The notes beneath the pieces are model-generated. The model did not search any database and was not told the origin of the DNA. It saw nothing but the letters and a program-made list of their open reading frames with translations. From Nitrosomonas sp. Is35 (GTDB lineage: Bacteria; Pseudomonadota; Gammaproteobacteria; Burkholderiales; Nitrosomonadaceae), in contig NZ_JAWJZH010000001.1 of assembly GCF_033063295.1 (NCBI RefSeq), forward strand, positions 1,054,001-1,118,000: a DNA stretch of 64,000 nt, read 5' to 3'. Every line of letters starts with the position of its first letter. The first letter of the stretch is position 1. The position numbers and the translations under genes are program-made. Shown here piece after piece: positions 18,175-26,533 of the stretch.

Positions 18175-18696
18175 ATGCCCGATCCCTATTTAGGTGAAAT
18201 CAAGACTTTTGCTGGCAATTTTGCCCCCGTCGGCTGGGCTCTATGCCAGGGACAGTTGCTTTCAATCGCGGAGAACGATGCGCTGTTTTCACTCATCGGA
18301 ACGACCTACGGCGGTGACGGCGTATCGACTTTCGCTTTGCCGAGTCTTGCCAGCCGTATCCCGCTGCATCAAGGTACCGGGCCTGGTCTCAGTCCCAAGG
18401 TGACCGGTGAGCTGGGCGGCAGTGAAACAGTCACTTTGACTGCCGGGCAATTGGCCGCTCACAACCATACAGTGGTCTGTTCCAATACCACCGGCAATAG
18501 CGCGAGCCCCATCAACAGCTATTGGTCGACCGATCCCGGCAGCAATACCGGAGCCTATAGCACGGCCAGCAGCAGCACCATGGCCGCTACGGCGATCGGC
18601 AATACCGGCGGAGGGCAACCGCATAACAATGTGCAGCCTTATTTGGTCATCAACTACATCATCGCGCTTGAAGGTATTTATCCTTCCAGAGATTAG
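18175..18696 (+). CDS. Tail-collar domain protein, copy 1
   Basis: 173 residues. The N-terminal phage tail collar domain is seen as YLGEIKTFAGNFAPVGWA, CQGQLLSI and GTTYGGDGVSTFALP. The C-terminus ends with GGGQPHNNVQPYLVINY and IALEGIYPSR, typical of stand-alone microcystin-dependent-protein-like (MdpB) collar proteins. No signal peptide is visible. An AGGAG site lies before the ATG. It is the first of three tandem paralogues; spacing to the next is 44 bases. Confidence 0.9.
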   Translation: MPDPYLGEIKTFAGNFAPVGWALCQGQLLSIAENDALFSLIGTTYGGDGVSTFALPSLASRIPLHQGTGPGLSPKVTGELGGSETVTLTAGQLAAHNHTVVCSNTTGNSASPINSYWSTDPGSNTGAYSTASSSTMAATAIGNTGGGQPHNNVQPYLVINYIIALEGIYPSRD

Positions 18697-18740
18697 GATG
18701 ACAGCAATCCGGATAACTGTTGAAAAAAGGAGATCTTTGC

Positions 18741-19259
18741 ATGAGTGATCCGTATATTGGAGAAATCCGCTCGTTTGGATTTAATTTCGCGCCGGTGGGC
18801 TGGGCGCAATGTAATGGGCAATTGTTGCCCATTGCCAGCAATACGGCATTATTTTCGATTCTTGGTACAACCTATGGCGGCGATGGTAAATCGACCTTCG
18901 CGCTGCCTAACTTCCAAGGCAATGTCGTCATGGGCGCGGGGCAGGGAAGCGGTCTTTCTAAACGAGTATTGGGTGAATCCGGCGGTACGGCGACGGAAAC
19001 GTTGACAATCCAGCAGATTCCGTCGCATAGCCACCCGGCCAACGCGCAAGCCGGAAACGGCAACAAACCCGCTCCCGCAGGAAATTTCTGGGCGCAGGAT
19101 CTGGGCGGCAGCAAGGAATATGGCGATAGCGGACCGGCGCAGATGGCGGCTGGAACAATCACTGCTACCGGGGGCGGGCAAGCGCACGATAATCTGCAAC
19201 CGTATCTGGTGCTGAACTTCTGCATTGCGTTGCGAGGCGTATTTCCGCCCAGAAGTTGA
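18741..19259 (+). CDS. Tail-collar domain protein, copy 2
   Basis: 172 residues from the ATG at 18741, chosen because AAAAAAGGAG is 10 bases upstream and the product then begins MSDPYIGEIRSF, aligned with its paralogues; an in-frame ATG at 18720 would add seven residues across that site. The collar domain keeps CNGQLLPI and GTTYGGDGKSTFALP, and the tail keeps DNLQPYLVLNFCIALRG. Sequence between the two conserved ends differs strongly from copies 1 and 3. Role unknown. Confidence 0.9.
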   Translation: MSDPYIGEIRSFGFNFAPVGWAQCNGQLLPIASNTALFSILGTTYGGDGKSTFALPNFQGNVVMGAGQGSGLSKRVLGESGGTATETLTIQQIPSHSHPANAQAGNGNKPAPAGNFWAQDLGGSKEYGDSGPAQMAAGTITATGGGQAHDNLQPYLVLNFCIALRGVFPPRS

Positions 19260-19306
19260 AGCCGGTATTTCGCAGCAAGAATTCGACAAGATCATGAGAG
19301 GATAGT

Positions 19307-19807
19307 ATGGACGATGCATTTCTAGGAGAGATTCGGCCCTTTGCATTCGGTTTTCCGCCCAAAGGCTGGGCGAGTTGCGATGGCCAGTTGTTGCCGATTG
19401 TGCAAAACACTGCACTGTTTTCGTTATTGGGCACGATGTACGGCGGAGACGGCCGCACCACGTTTGCACTGCCGGATCTTCGCGGCCGTGCCGGGATGCA
19501 CGTGAATCCGGCGCATACCCAGGGAGAACGCGGAGGACAAGAAAGCGTGACGCTTACAACCGCCCAAATTCCCCTGCACAGTCATACGGCAAACTGCAGC
19601 AATGTAGCCGGAACTCAGACCAGTCCGGCGGGAAAATTCTGGGCGCAGGATTCCGACGGTAATGTCGTGTTCAACACTACAGGTGGCGCCACCATGGCGG
19701 CCACGGCGATTGGCAATACAGGCGGAGGGTCGCATCCCAATATGCAACCCTACCTCGTAGTGAATTATTGCATTGCTTTACAGGGTATTTTTCCGAGCCG
19801 GAGTTAG
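19307..19807 (+). CDS. Tail-collar domain protein, copy 3
   Basis: 166 residues. It has the collar start DAFLGEIRPFAFGFPPKGWA, CDGQLLPI and GTMYGGDGRTTFALP, and the conserved end MQPYLVVNYCIALQGIFPSR. It is 47 bases after copy 2. A perfect 15-bp inverted repeat at 19845-19898 follows. None of the three genes is next to any phage structural gene, so they are a free-standing triad rather than a prophage fragment. Confidence 0.9.
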   Translation: MDDAFLGEIRPFAFGFPPKGWASCDGQLLPIVQNTALFSLLGTMYGGDGRTTFALPDLRGRAGMHVNPAHTQGERGGQESVTLTTAQIPLHSHTANCSNVAGTQTSPAGKFWAQDSDGNVVFNTTGGATMAATAIGNTGGGSHPNMQPYLVVNYCIALQGIFPSRS

Positions 19808-19844
19808 TAACTCAATACCATTGGTAAAGCCGATGGTACCGGCA

Positions 19845-19898
19845 TTTAACGGAAGAAATGTGAGAGTTTGCTCCTGAGCTGAAATTTCTTCCGTTAAA
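19845..19898. repeat. Perfect 15-bp inverted repeat after the collar triad
   Basis: TTTAACGGAAGAAAT (19845-19859) and ATTTCTTCCGTTAAA (19884-19898) are exact inverted copies separated by 24 bases. The position between convergent genes fits transcription termination, but no U run follows and the loop is long, so a repeated element is an alternative. Confidence 0.7.
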
Positions 19899-19950
19899 CG
19901 ATGGTTTTGTGGTTTTTTACCTGGCAAAATACAATGGCAAGCACCGTTTT

Positions 19951-20535
19951 TTATGCTTGTACTGTGCGTTTACGGTGGTGAATAGAAATCAGACCGCCAA
20001 GCCCAAACAGCATCAGCGCCCATGTGGCCGGTTCAGGTACTGCAACCGTATACTGAAAATCATCCAACAGGTACCCATCTCCAGCAATGAAATCGTCGAA
20101 AGTAATGCGTGCCATACCGGTGAAGTTAAGATTGATAAATTCATCGGATGAAGTGACGGAACCGAGCAAGTTGTTGGCCGCATCAAATGCTTGCACAACA
20201 ATAGTATCCACCTCTGATGTATAAACGCCGCTGATCCAGTTGTGGAAAGTAAGGCTATCGGTCGTGGCTCCGCCTAATAATTCCATCGTAATTTCTTGTC
20301 CATCGTGAAACGAGGAAAGTACTCGACTGGATTCCGATGGAAATGCAGGGGTAAGATCTCGAATTTGCAAGCCTAGTCCTGAAAAGCGCACACTGGTCCC
20401 ATCAACAAGCAAAGTTGTCGTATTTCCCGCATAAGTACCTACCGGTTCACCCTGAAAATCGATAAGTGAAGCATTGGCGAGCGGCGCCGCGGCTATCGAC
20501 GAAGCTATGACCAAACTACGATATAAAGTATGCAT
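19951..20535 (-). CDS. PEP-CTERM sorted secreted protein
   Basis: 194 residues. A signal peptide ends near ANA|S (residue 22), and the C-terminus has VAVPEPATWALMLFGLGGL followed by basic residues HHRKR. The middle looks like a beta-sandwich: SLIDFQGEPVGTY opening, later SSFHDGQEITMELLG and VVQAFDAANNLLGSV, in the style of PEP-CTERM proteins with a lectin-like or CBM-like fold. AAGGAAAA precedes the ATG. It is convergent with the collar genes. Confidence 0.87.
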   Translation of the reverse strand: MHTLYRSLVIASSIAAAPLANASLIDFQGEPVGTYAGNTTTLLVDGTSVRFSGLGLQIRDLTPAFPSESSRVLSSFHDGQEITMELLGGATTDSLTFHNWISGVYTSEVDTIVVQAFDAANNLLGSVTSSDEFINLNFTGMARITFDDFIAGDGYLLDDFQYTVAVPEPATWALMLFGLGGLISIHHRKRTVQA

Positions 20536-20593
20536 GATATTTTCCTTATTAGAAATTTTAGAAACAAAATCAAACTATATTAAAGTGGCTGTA

Positions 20594-21176
20594 GTAGATT
20601 ATTTTAAATTTGAGTCCAATTTTTAAGAGTTTTTAGTTGATGTTTAGGTGTTCTACAATTAATTAAACCTGAATTCACATTCTTTAAGAAATAATGGAAA
20701 TGATTCTTTGGGAATTCCATTGTATTTTCTTTTCTTAAAATACGTTTGGCCTGATTCCAAAAATTCTCAATCCCGTTAATGTGATTCTTGCCTTGTGCAA
20801 ATAGCGTGGAGTGATTAATTCTTTCATGGTAAAAGTGGCTCACATCAAGTGCATTGTAACGGCGATAACAATCTGTATAAACTCGTTGTCTGGTGCTATT
20901 TTTCTTGTTATCAGCGGCATAAGTGTTTCTGATTTAGTGTCACCTACAACCTTTGTGTATACCTTACCACCGAAGTAGCTCTCATCCAACTCTACTGTAC
21001 CAGCAAAGATTTCGTGAGATTCCTGCTCCAAATGATAAGCAATAACTTCACGTATTTTGCGATAAAACAGCGCTGCGCTATTGGGCTGAATTCCGAGTAT
21101 ATTGGCCGCTGATCTTGCTGTAACTTCCAGAACAAAAAATTCCACTAAACTTAACTGTACTTTCCTAATAATCTAC
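20594..21176 (-). mobile_element. Decayed IS1595-family element (IS1016-like)
   Basis: A transposase remnant lies between two 10-bp inverted matches, GTAGATTATT at 20594-20603 and AATAATCTAC at 21167-21176, which look like degraded terminal repeats. The outer limits of the element are uncertain and no target duplication is obvious. It sits immediately beside the IS5-type element that starts at 21200. Confidence 0.7.
20604..21145 (-). pseudogene. IS1595-family transposase, frameshifted and internally deleted
   Basis: Two reading frames together give the transposase. The first (20840-21145) holds TARSAANILGIQPNSAALF and the catalytic-region motif VELDESYFGGK; the second (20604-20843) holds SHFYHERINHSTLF and HINGIENFWNQAKR. 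They belong in one frame: the sequence VYTDCYRRYNALDVS bridges them in the second frame, proving a frameshift near 20870-20890. In addition the segment normally found between ESYFGGK and KVYTKV, about 25 residues, is missing. The element cannot make a functional transposase. Confidence 0.85.
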
Positions 21177-21199
21177 AATTACTTATCTTCATTTGATTA

Positions 21200-22001
21200 G
21201 GGCCTGTTAACACAATCTAAGTGCTTCGACGATGAAGGCAAAGTGGATGAAGGAAATGAAGATGACATCGAGCTTGTCGAATCTGGAGAAGATGCGGCGA
21301 AATCCTTTGAGCCTTCTGAACAATCGTTCGATCTCGTTGCGCTTTCTGTACAGAGCACGGTTGTATTCTCAGGGCGACAAACGATTTGCCTTGGGTGGAA
21401 CAACTGGGGGATGTAGCCCAATCTAGTGCCAGTTGGCGGGTTTTGTCGCCTTCATAAGCACGATCCATCAACAAGTAGGTGAGCGTACTGACGGGACCGA
21501 AGGAAAGCAAAAGTTGCCTGCCCTCGGGGGCGTCGTGGGCGTGACCGAGTGAGAAGGCGAAGCTTATGGTTGTTCTGGAATCTGCAGCAACCAGATGAAT
21601 TTTGGTGGTCCATCCACCTCGGGATTTTTCGATGGATTGCGGTGTTTTTTTAATGCACCCGTACCGCCGGGATGGACTTTGATACTGGTACTGTCCAAAG
21701 AAACAGCTTCAATACGGATACGGATGATCTGCTGATGCTCGAGTTACCCAAATACATGGCTCAAGACACCACTCTTTGCCCAGCGATTCATGCGGGTATA
21801 GATGGTATGCCAGTTGCCGAATCGCTTGGGCAGTCCTCGCCACTTGCAGCCATGCTCGGCAACGTAAAGAATGGCATTGAGAACTTGCAGATTGGAATGG
21901 CTGACGTTGCCACGCTGACGCGGCAGGCAGTGTTCGATTCTCTGGTATTGCATTTCGGTAATTTCCATCACCAGATTATATCAAATAGCGTTAACAGACC
22001 C
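21200..22001 (-). mobile_element. Decayed IS5-family element (IS427-like) with TA duplication
   Basis: About 802 bp bounded by inverted ends GGGCCTGTTAAC (from 21200) and the complement of GTTAACAGACCC (to 22001), 11 of 12 bases matching. TA lies directly outside both ends (21198-21199 and 22002-22003), the target duplication expected of IS427-type elements. The single transposase gene inside is inactive. Confidence 0.85.
21207..21971 (-). pseudogene. IS5-family transposase with several inactivating changes
   Basis: The N-terminal part (21744-21971) reads EITEMQYQRIEHCLPRQRG and CKWRGLPKRFGNWHTIYTR, then meets an in-frame TAA. After it the frame continues with IRIEAVSLDSTSIKVHP, then needs a shift at a run of seven A to reach KSRGGWTTKIHLVAADSRTT and LLMDRAYEGDKTR. 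Two more frame changes and a TGA in place of the expected Trp codon follow before the end, ERLFRRLKGFRRIFSRFDKL. A shift at the A run could be programmed in this group; the stops and later shifts cannot. Confidence 0.85.
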
Positions 22002-22663
22002 TAGCTTAGCTACTAAGCTAATCTACTCCAACCTCATATTAGAACATGGTTGTTTGCACAGCTGGAAGGCTATCGAAGGTACAACTAAGCACAGAGTCAC
22101 ATACGAGATATCAGAATGAATTATTTTGAATTGCAAATGCTGCGTAATTAAAGGTTTGCATCAAATGACTGGATTTAATAGCGCTAATATTAATTTGTAC
22201 TTGGCTTGCCAGTGATGACTGCAAATTGCGTTCATTCTGATTCCTGATTTAGGATTGCTGTCTGAAAGGATGAGGATTCTTGGCTTTGGAACTAATGCCT
22301 TTGTTTCATCGGCGCGCGTGCGATGTAATTTTGTAACAATTTCTCCAGTAGTTTTGCCAATATTAATCAGGTCATATTGAGTTCATTTTTGAGAGAAATG
22401 TGAAAAAATCTTTATTGCAGTTATCAATAATGCCGGATTTCAATTCAGTAACAATAAGTTTTCGGTTTTTGGTGAAAAATTACCTGCTTTCATTTCAGTT
22501 ACTGCTGCCGCTGCATCGAGCTATCCGCCAGATACCTGTGCGAGCGATTACGTGATTCATTGGAGGGCAAACAATAAGATCAGAAAAAATCAGAAAAGCG
22601 GGGGGACGGCACAGGAATGAAAACCGGGTTTTGGCTTTTCATTAATCGATATTTTGCATTTTG
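22002..22663. other. Intergenic region after the IS elements
   Basis: About 660 bases with no frame or RNA gene that I can support. The sequence becomes AT-rich and leads into the FNR-type regulatory region at 22664. Confidence 0.5.
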
Positions 22664-22677
22664 TTGATCTATATCAA
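22664..22677 (+). promoter_or_regulatory. Perfect FNR/ANR box, distal
   Basis: TTGATCTATATCAA matches the consensus TTGAT-N4-ATCAA exactly. Its centre is 41 bp upstream of the centre of the second box, about four helical turns, so both would be bound on the same DNA face. Confidence 0.8.
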
Positions 22678-22704
22678 GAAAATTGACCTTTGCGGATGGA
22701 TTTC

Positions 22705-22718
22705 TTGATCTGAATCAA
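22705..22718 (+). promoter_or_regulatory. Perfect FNR/ANR box, proximal (class II position)
   Basis: TTGATCTGAATCAA is again a perfect TTGAT-N4-ATCAA. A -10-like GAAAAT sits at 22741-22746, which predicts a start near 22753, exactly 41.5 bp from the box centre, the classical activating position of FNR-type regulators. The gene at 22783 follows. Confidence 0.8.
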
Positions 22719-22782
22719 TAAATCGAACGCAGGTTTGCTTGAAAATGCAATCTCCACTAATTGTTAAACGACGGAGATAATC

Positions 22783-22896
22783 ATGGAAATGTTAGACAGA
22801 GAAGATTCTATTACATTTAAAAAACTTGGCTACAATATGACTTTCATCGGCGCAGTGGCAGTAGCGCTGATTGTTATCTCAATATACTTCTCGTAA
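22783..22896 (+). CDS. 37-residue single-helix membrane protein under FNR boxes
   Basis: Translation gives a charged N-terminus, MEMLDREDSITFKKLGYNMT, then one hydrophobic helix from about residue 20 to 36 (FIGAVAVALIVISIYF). CGGAG lies 8 bases before the ATG. Two perfect FNR boxes stand upstream, so expression under low oxygen or in response to nitric oxide is likely. I do not recognise the family. By size and form it resembles the tiny accessory subunits of terminal oxidases or other respiratory complexes, which is only an analogy. A stable hairpin (CTACCTCG/CGGGGTAG) follows at 22945-22969. Confidence 0.7.
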   Translation: MEMLDREDSITFKKLGYNMTFIGAVAVALIVISIYFS

Positions 22897-22944
22897 GCAA
22901 TCAACGCAACGCTTGAATCCCTTCAATTTAAGTGTTTCAGTGAA

Positions 22945-22969
22945 CTACCTCGTCCCTTGGGCGGGGTAG
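22945..22969. terminator. Hairpin downstream of the FNR-linked small gene
   Basis: CTACCTCG (22945-22952) pairs with CGGGGTAG (22962-22969), one G-U pair, with further GC pairing possible inside. There is no U run on the plus strand, so termination is possible but not assured. Confidence 0.45.
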
Positions 22970-23246
22970 AAAATCCACGCCATCGCTGCGATGCAGTGTG
23001 AAAGCTGATCAGCAGCGCTATCAATTCTAGTCAAAACTGTAAAATTACCAGAGTGCATTGAAAGCCGCGCACCGGGTATTGGGTAATTTCCGTAAAAAAT
23101 AAGAAAAGCTTCAGTGTTGATTGATCCGGAACGAGCAGGGCCGGAACATTCTAAGCTTGCTGCTCATTCTTGCACGAGACTATTTGACAGCAATATACAA
23201 GGCGTGTTTGAATATCGCTACGAATTTCAATGGGAGTGATTCAGAC

Positions 23247-23864
23247 ATGTCAAATCGTGGCGGAAAACGGGAAAATGCAGGCAGGCCGCGCGGCCAGGGT
23301 AAATTTGGCGAGCCTACGACAACGATGCGCATACCGGAAAGCCAGACAGCAACCATAAAAAGTTTCTTGGAAGCTTTTCAACGCAAAAAAGCGAATGGCG
23401 ATCGCGATACCTCGGTTGCCAATATTGAAGAGAATGAGCTGCTCATTCCCGAGATCAGCGCGCAACCAACCTTGTTACCGCTTTTTGCCACCAAAGTGGC
23501 GGCGGGATTTCCCAGTCCGGCGGATGATCATGTTGAAAAACGCCTGGATGTCAGTGAGTTTCTGATCGACCATGCGGCATCGACGTTCTTTGTAACGATC
23601 AAAGGGGACTCGATGATTGATGTGGGTTTGCTGCCGGATGATAAAGTGGTGGTGGATAGATCAAGAACACCGGGGATGGGCGACATTGTGCTGGCAGTGG
23701 TGGATCGTGAATTCACCATCAAAATTCTGGATTACGGGGCGAACAAAATGCCAAGGCTTATGCCAGCCAACTCATCGGGCGCTTACCGGCCCATTTATAT
23801 ACGTCCGGATATGCAATTTGAGATTTTCGGTGTCGTCATAGGATCGTTTCGCCGCTTCAAATAA
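23247..23864 (+). CDS. UmuD/LexA-like S24 autopeptidase with an N-terminal extension
   Basis: 205 residues from the ATG at 23247, which follows GGGAGTG. The C-terminal half is an S24 peptidase: cleavage site AAGFPSPADDHVEKRLDV, catalytic Ser in IKGDSMIDVGL, catalytic Lys in DREFTIKIL. This pattern is that of UmuD, the subunit of DNA polymerase V cleaved in the SOS response. Unlike E. coli UmuD it has about 85 residues before the cleavage site, beginning MSNRGGKRENAGRPRGQGK, an AT-hook-like basic segment. No umuC follows: there are over 550 bases without a gene. No LexA box was found upstream. It could be a regulator rather than a polymerase subunit. Confidence 0.82.
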   Translation: MSNRGGKRENAGRPRGQGKFGEPTTTMRIPESQTATIKSFLEAFQRKKANGDRDTSVANIEENELLIPEISAQPTLLPLFATKVAAGFPSPADDHVEKRLDVSEFLIDHAASTFFVTIKGDSMIDVGLLPDDKVVVDRSRTPGMGDIVLAVVDREFTIKILDYGANKMPRLMPANSSGAYRPIYIRPDMQFEIFGVVIGSFRRFK

Positions 23865-24416
23865 AATATCACGATGGCTGCATGGCCGGTGGCAGCCATG
23901 CAGTGAAAGCTCCGGAATGCCGGATGGGGTAGCTGTCGTTTCCATCATAGTCATGTGTGGGTTAGTTCGGACACTATCTCACCGTGTGTCCTTAGATAAA
24001 GATGACCGTTTTTCTGATTCAATCAAAGAAATTCACTTTCCTTAAAAAGCTTAACTTGATTTAGCCCTAAGTTACTGATTTTGTCCCACGTGGCGTAACT
24101 CCATCGCTATCCTTCACTTCATCCCTTCATCTGATGAAGCTTCAGATTCCATAAGAATCAGCTACTTCAGTGCTGCTTTAGCAGCTCGCAACAGCTCCTT
24201 TAAAGGGTTTGCAGCGATCATTCGAAGTAATTTAATTCTCTATTATAAGAAATATCCTACAGTATTGGTTCATGTATTTGAAATAAACAATGGGAATAAA
24301 CTTACAGAACTTTCTTTAAAGAAAACCGTAAACAGCTGCTTCATTCCTACAAATTGTTTGATTCTAGAATATATTGGAAAGTGGATTCTATATATTTATC
24401 AATAAGTAATAATGGT
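23865..24416. other. Intergenic region between the UmuD-like gene and the cheW remnant
   Basis: No supportable gene. A hairpin ATGGCTGC (23874-23881) with GCAGCCAT (23892-23899) follows the peptidase gene and may end its transcript. The rest is AT-rich with no recognised remnant. Confidence 0.5.
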
Positions 24417-24419
24417 TAG

Positions 24420-24665
24420 AAATTTATTGCAGTGATTATTTTGAATGTGGCCGGGCGGGTAATGGGAATTAAGGTGGGTGGAGTATCGGATGTAATCACT
24501 CTGAGGGAGGGACAAATACAACCGGAGCCGGAGTTGGGTTCAGTCATTGATACTGAATATATTACCGGGCTAGGAGCAGTCGACGAGCGCATGCTGATAT
24601 GGATCGATATCGAGAAATCGATGAGTAGCAGCGGCTTGGGCTTGATCAAACAAAGTATTCAGTAG
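24420..24665 (+). pseudogene. CheW C-terminal remnant
   Basis: The frame reads KFIAVIILNVAGRVMGI, then VGGVSDVITLREGQIQPEP, GSVIDTEYITGLGAVDERM and LIWIDIEKSMSS: the second half of CheW, the adaptor that couples chemoreceptors to CheA. A TAG stands directly before it and the N-terminal half is not found upstream, so about 80 of the usual 160 residues remain. A GTG at 24432 could start a 77-residue peptide, but it lacks a ribosome-binding site. The chemoreceptor gene follows after 39 bases. Confidence 0.8.
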
Positions 24666-24704
24666 TGGAAAATTTAATTTAGAGAACGCTTAAAGGAGCT
24701 AGTA

Positions 24705-26432
24705 ATGTTTAAAGATACAACTATTAAGTTTCGTTTGTTTCTTATAATCAGTATGTTGACAATTCTGATGCTGGGTGTCGGTTCTTTTGGATTAAACAGC
24801 TATCATGATTCCAATGAACGCTTGAAGGGGTTGCACGAAACCCGCACCATGTCCCTAGCCTATTTGGGCACTGTGATTGACCGCTGGTACACGATTCGCC
24901 TGAATGGGTTAGATTCTGTGGGGAAAAAAGATGTCAATAATGCTAAAGCCAAACACGAACAAAATATGGAGTTGATTAAAGAGATCGAAGAATTATGGGC
25001 AAAAAACCAAACTACCATTGTGACGGAACATGAAATGATCTTGTCCAAGACCGTGGCGGATCAGGCCAAAGAGTATGCTGACGCACTAAAGCTGACGTTC
25101 CAGTATGCAATAGCTGGCGATTTCGAAGCGGCGGCTAACAATGCGGCGAACAATGGCGGTCCAAAGTTTACTGCTTTACGTACCAGTCTATTCAAAATAC
25201 TCGACTTGCAGAAAACGGATGGCGCTCAAGAATATCAGGATGCACAAAGTACTTTTGAAAAAATCTCTACGGCTATGATAGCTGTGATGGCACTCGGTGC
25301 TGTATTGGCCATTGTTTTTGGCATGCTGTTACTACGTTCGATCATTGTGCCATTAAATGAAGCAGTTGAAGTGGCAAATGCGGTAGCCTCCGGTGACCTC
25401 ACCAAACGGATAGAAGCGACATCCACGAATGAAACCGGGCGGCTGTTGCAAGCACTGAAAGCGATGAACGAGAATCTGGTCGACCTGGTCGGTAAAGTGC
25501 GTTCGGGAACCGACCAAATCGCAACGGCATCGGGAGAAATCGCATCGGGCAACTCGGACTTGAGCCAGCGCACGGAAGAGCAAGCCTCCAGCCTGGAAGA
25601 AACCGCATCGTCGATGGAAGAATTGACCTCCACCGTCAAACAAAACGCCGACAACGCGCGCCAAGCCAATCAACTGGCTGCCGGTGCCTCGGAAGTTGCG
25701 ATGAAAGGCGGCTCGGTAGTAGGTCAAGTGGTGCAAACCATGAGCTCGATCAACGAAAGCTCGAAGAAAATTGTCGACATCATTAGCGTGATCGACGGCA
25801 TTGCGTTCCAAACCAATATTCTGGCGCTGAATGCGGCGGTGGAAGCGGCGCGCGCCGGTGAACAAGGCCGTGGCTTTGCCGTGGTAGCGACAGAAGTACG
25901 TACACTGGCGCAACGTTCCGCAGCAGCAGCGAAAGAAATCAAGGAACTGATCAGTGATTCTGTAGCGAAAGTAGAAGACGGCACGCGCCTGGTGGATGAA
26001 GCGGGTGCAACCATGGACGAAATCGTCACTGCGGTAAAACGCGTTACCGACATCATGAGCGAGATCTCCGCGGCATCGCAAGAACAAAGCTCCGGTATTG
26101 AACAGGTTAATCAAGCGGTAACCCAAATGGACGAAGCCACGCAACAGAATGCCGCCTTGGTGGAAGAAGCTTCAGCCGCAGCGGAATCGATGCAAGAACA
26201 AGCCCATGCATTAACGCAAGCGATAAACACCTTCAAATTATCGGAAGGTTACTCAGGAACACCGGCGGTGATCAAAAGAAACAATCGCTCCGCCAGCATA
26301 GCCAAACTGCCGAATCGCGGCCCTGCGCGGAAAAAGCCTGCGGTGAAAGCCGTAACAAACACTGAAGCCGTAACGGCTCAACCACGCAAAGTTGCAGCTG
26401 GAGGTGGCGCTGAGGATTGGGAAGAGTTCTAA
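24705..26432 (+). CDS. Methyl-accepting chemotaxis protein
   Basis: 575 residues. Two membrane helices (about residues 10-30 and 192-213) enclose a four-helix-bundle periplasmic sensor; a HAMP domain (about 214-266) and the long signalling coiled coil follow. The hairpin tip is [20 protein letters not shown], the CheA/CheW contact site, and Glu/Gln pairs for methylation are visible. The protein ends in DWEEF, a version of the NWETF pentapeptide that tethers CheR/CheB. AAAGGAGC precedes the ATG. The only nearby che gene is the cheW remnant, so it must work with a system elsewhere. The ligand is unknown. Confidence 0.95.
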   Translation: MFKDTTIKFRLFLIISMLTILMLGVGSFGLNSYHDSNERLKGLHETRTMSLAYLGTVIDRWYTIRLNGLDSVGKKDVNNAKAKHEQNMELIKEIEELWAKNQTTIVTEHEMILSKTVADQAKEYADALKLTFQYAIAGDFEAAANNAANNGGPKFTALRTSLFKILDLQKTDGAQEYQDAQSTFEKISTAMIAVMALGAVLAIVFGMLLLRSIIVPLNEAVEVANAVASGDLTKRIEATSTNETGRLLQALKAMNENLVDLVGKVRSGTDQIATASGEIASGNSDLSQRTEEQASSLEETASSMEELTSTVKQNADNARQANQLAAGASEVAMKGGSVVGQVVQTMSSINESSKKIVDIISVIDGIAFQTNILALNAAVEAARAGEQGRGFAVVATEVRTLAQRSAAAAKEIKELISDSVAKVEDGTRLVDEAGATMDEIVTAVKRVTDIMSEISAASQEQSSGIEQVNQAVTQMDEATQQNAALVEEASAAAESMQEQAHALTQAINTFKLSEGYSGTPAVIKRNNRSASIAKLPNRGPARKKPAVKAVTNTEAVTAQPRKVAAGGGAEDWEEF

Positions 26433-26466
26433 CCTTCCGGGTAGTAGTCTTAAAGTAAATTAAAAC

Positions 26467-26533
26467 AAAGGGCGTTACCGGGTTTGATAGGGATGTGAAT
26501 CCGTAATCAAACAAAATAAAGGTAACGCCCTTT
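26467..26533. terminator. Large hairpin after the chemoreceptor gene
   Basis: AAAGGGCGTTACC (26467-26479) pairs perfectly with GGTAACGCCCTTT (26521-26533), with a second nested pair, GTTTGAT and ATCAAAC, inside. Trailing T residues are present. It probably ends the chemoreceptor transcript; the size also fits a dispersed repeat. Confidence 0.75.

Noticed and set aside
18175..19807. Prophage or contractile injection system at the tail-collar genes
   Set aside because: Only collar-domain proteins are present; no sheath, tube, baseplate, ATPase, integrase or lysis gene nearby.
23000..23246. LexA box before the UmuD-like gene
   Set aside because: The nearest sequence, CTGTAAAATTACCAG, lacks the CTGT-N8-ACAG spacing and second half.
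25353..26144. 263-residue frame on the minus strand inside the chemoreceptor gene
   Set aside because: It is the antisense of a clearly coding receptor domain; no recognisable family and composition typical of a shadow frame.
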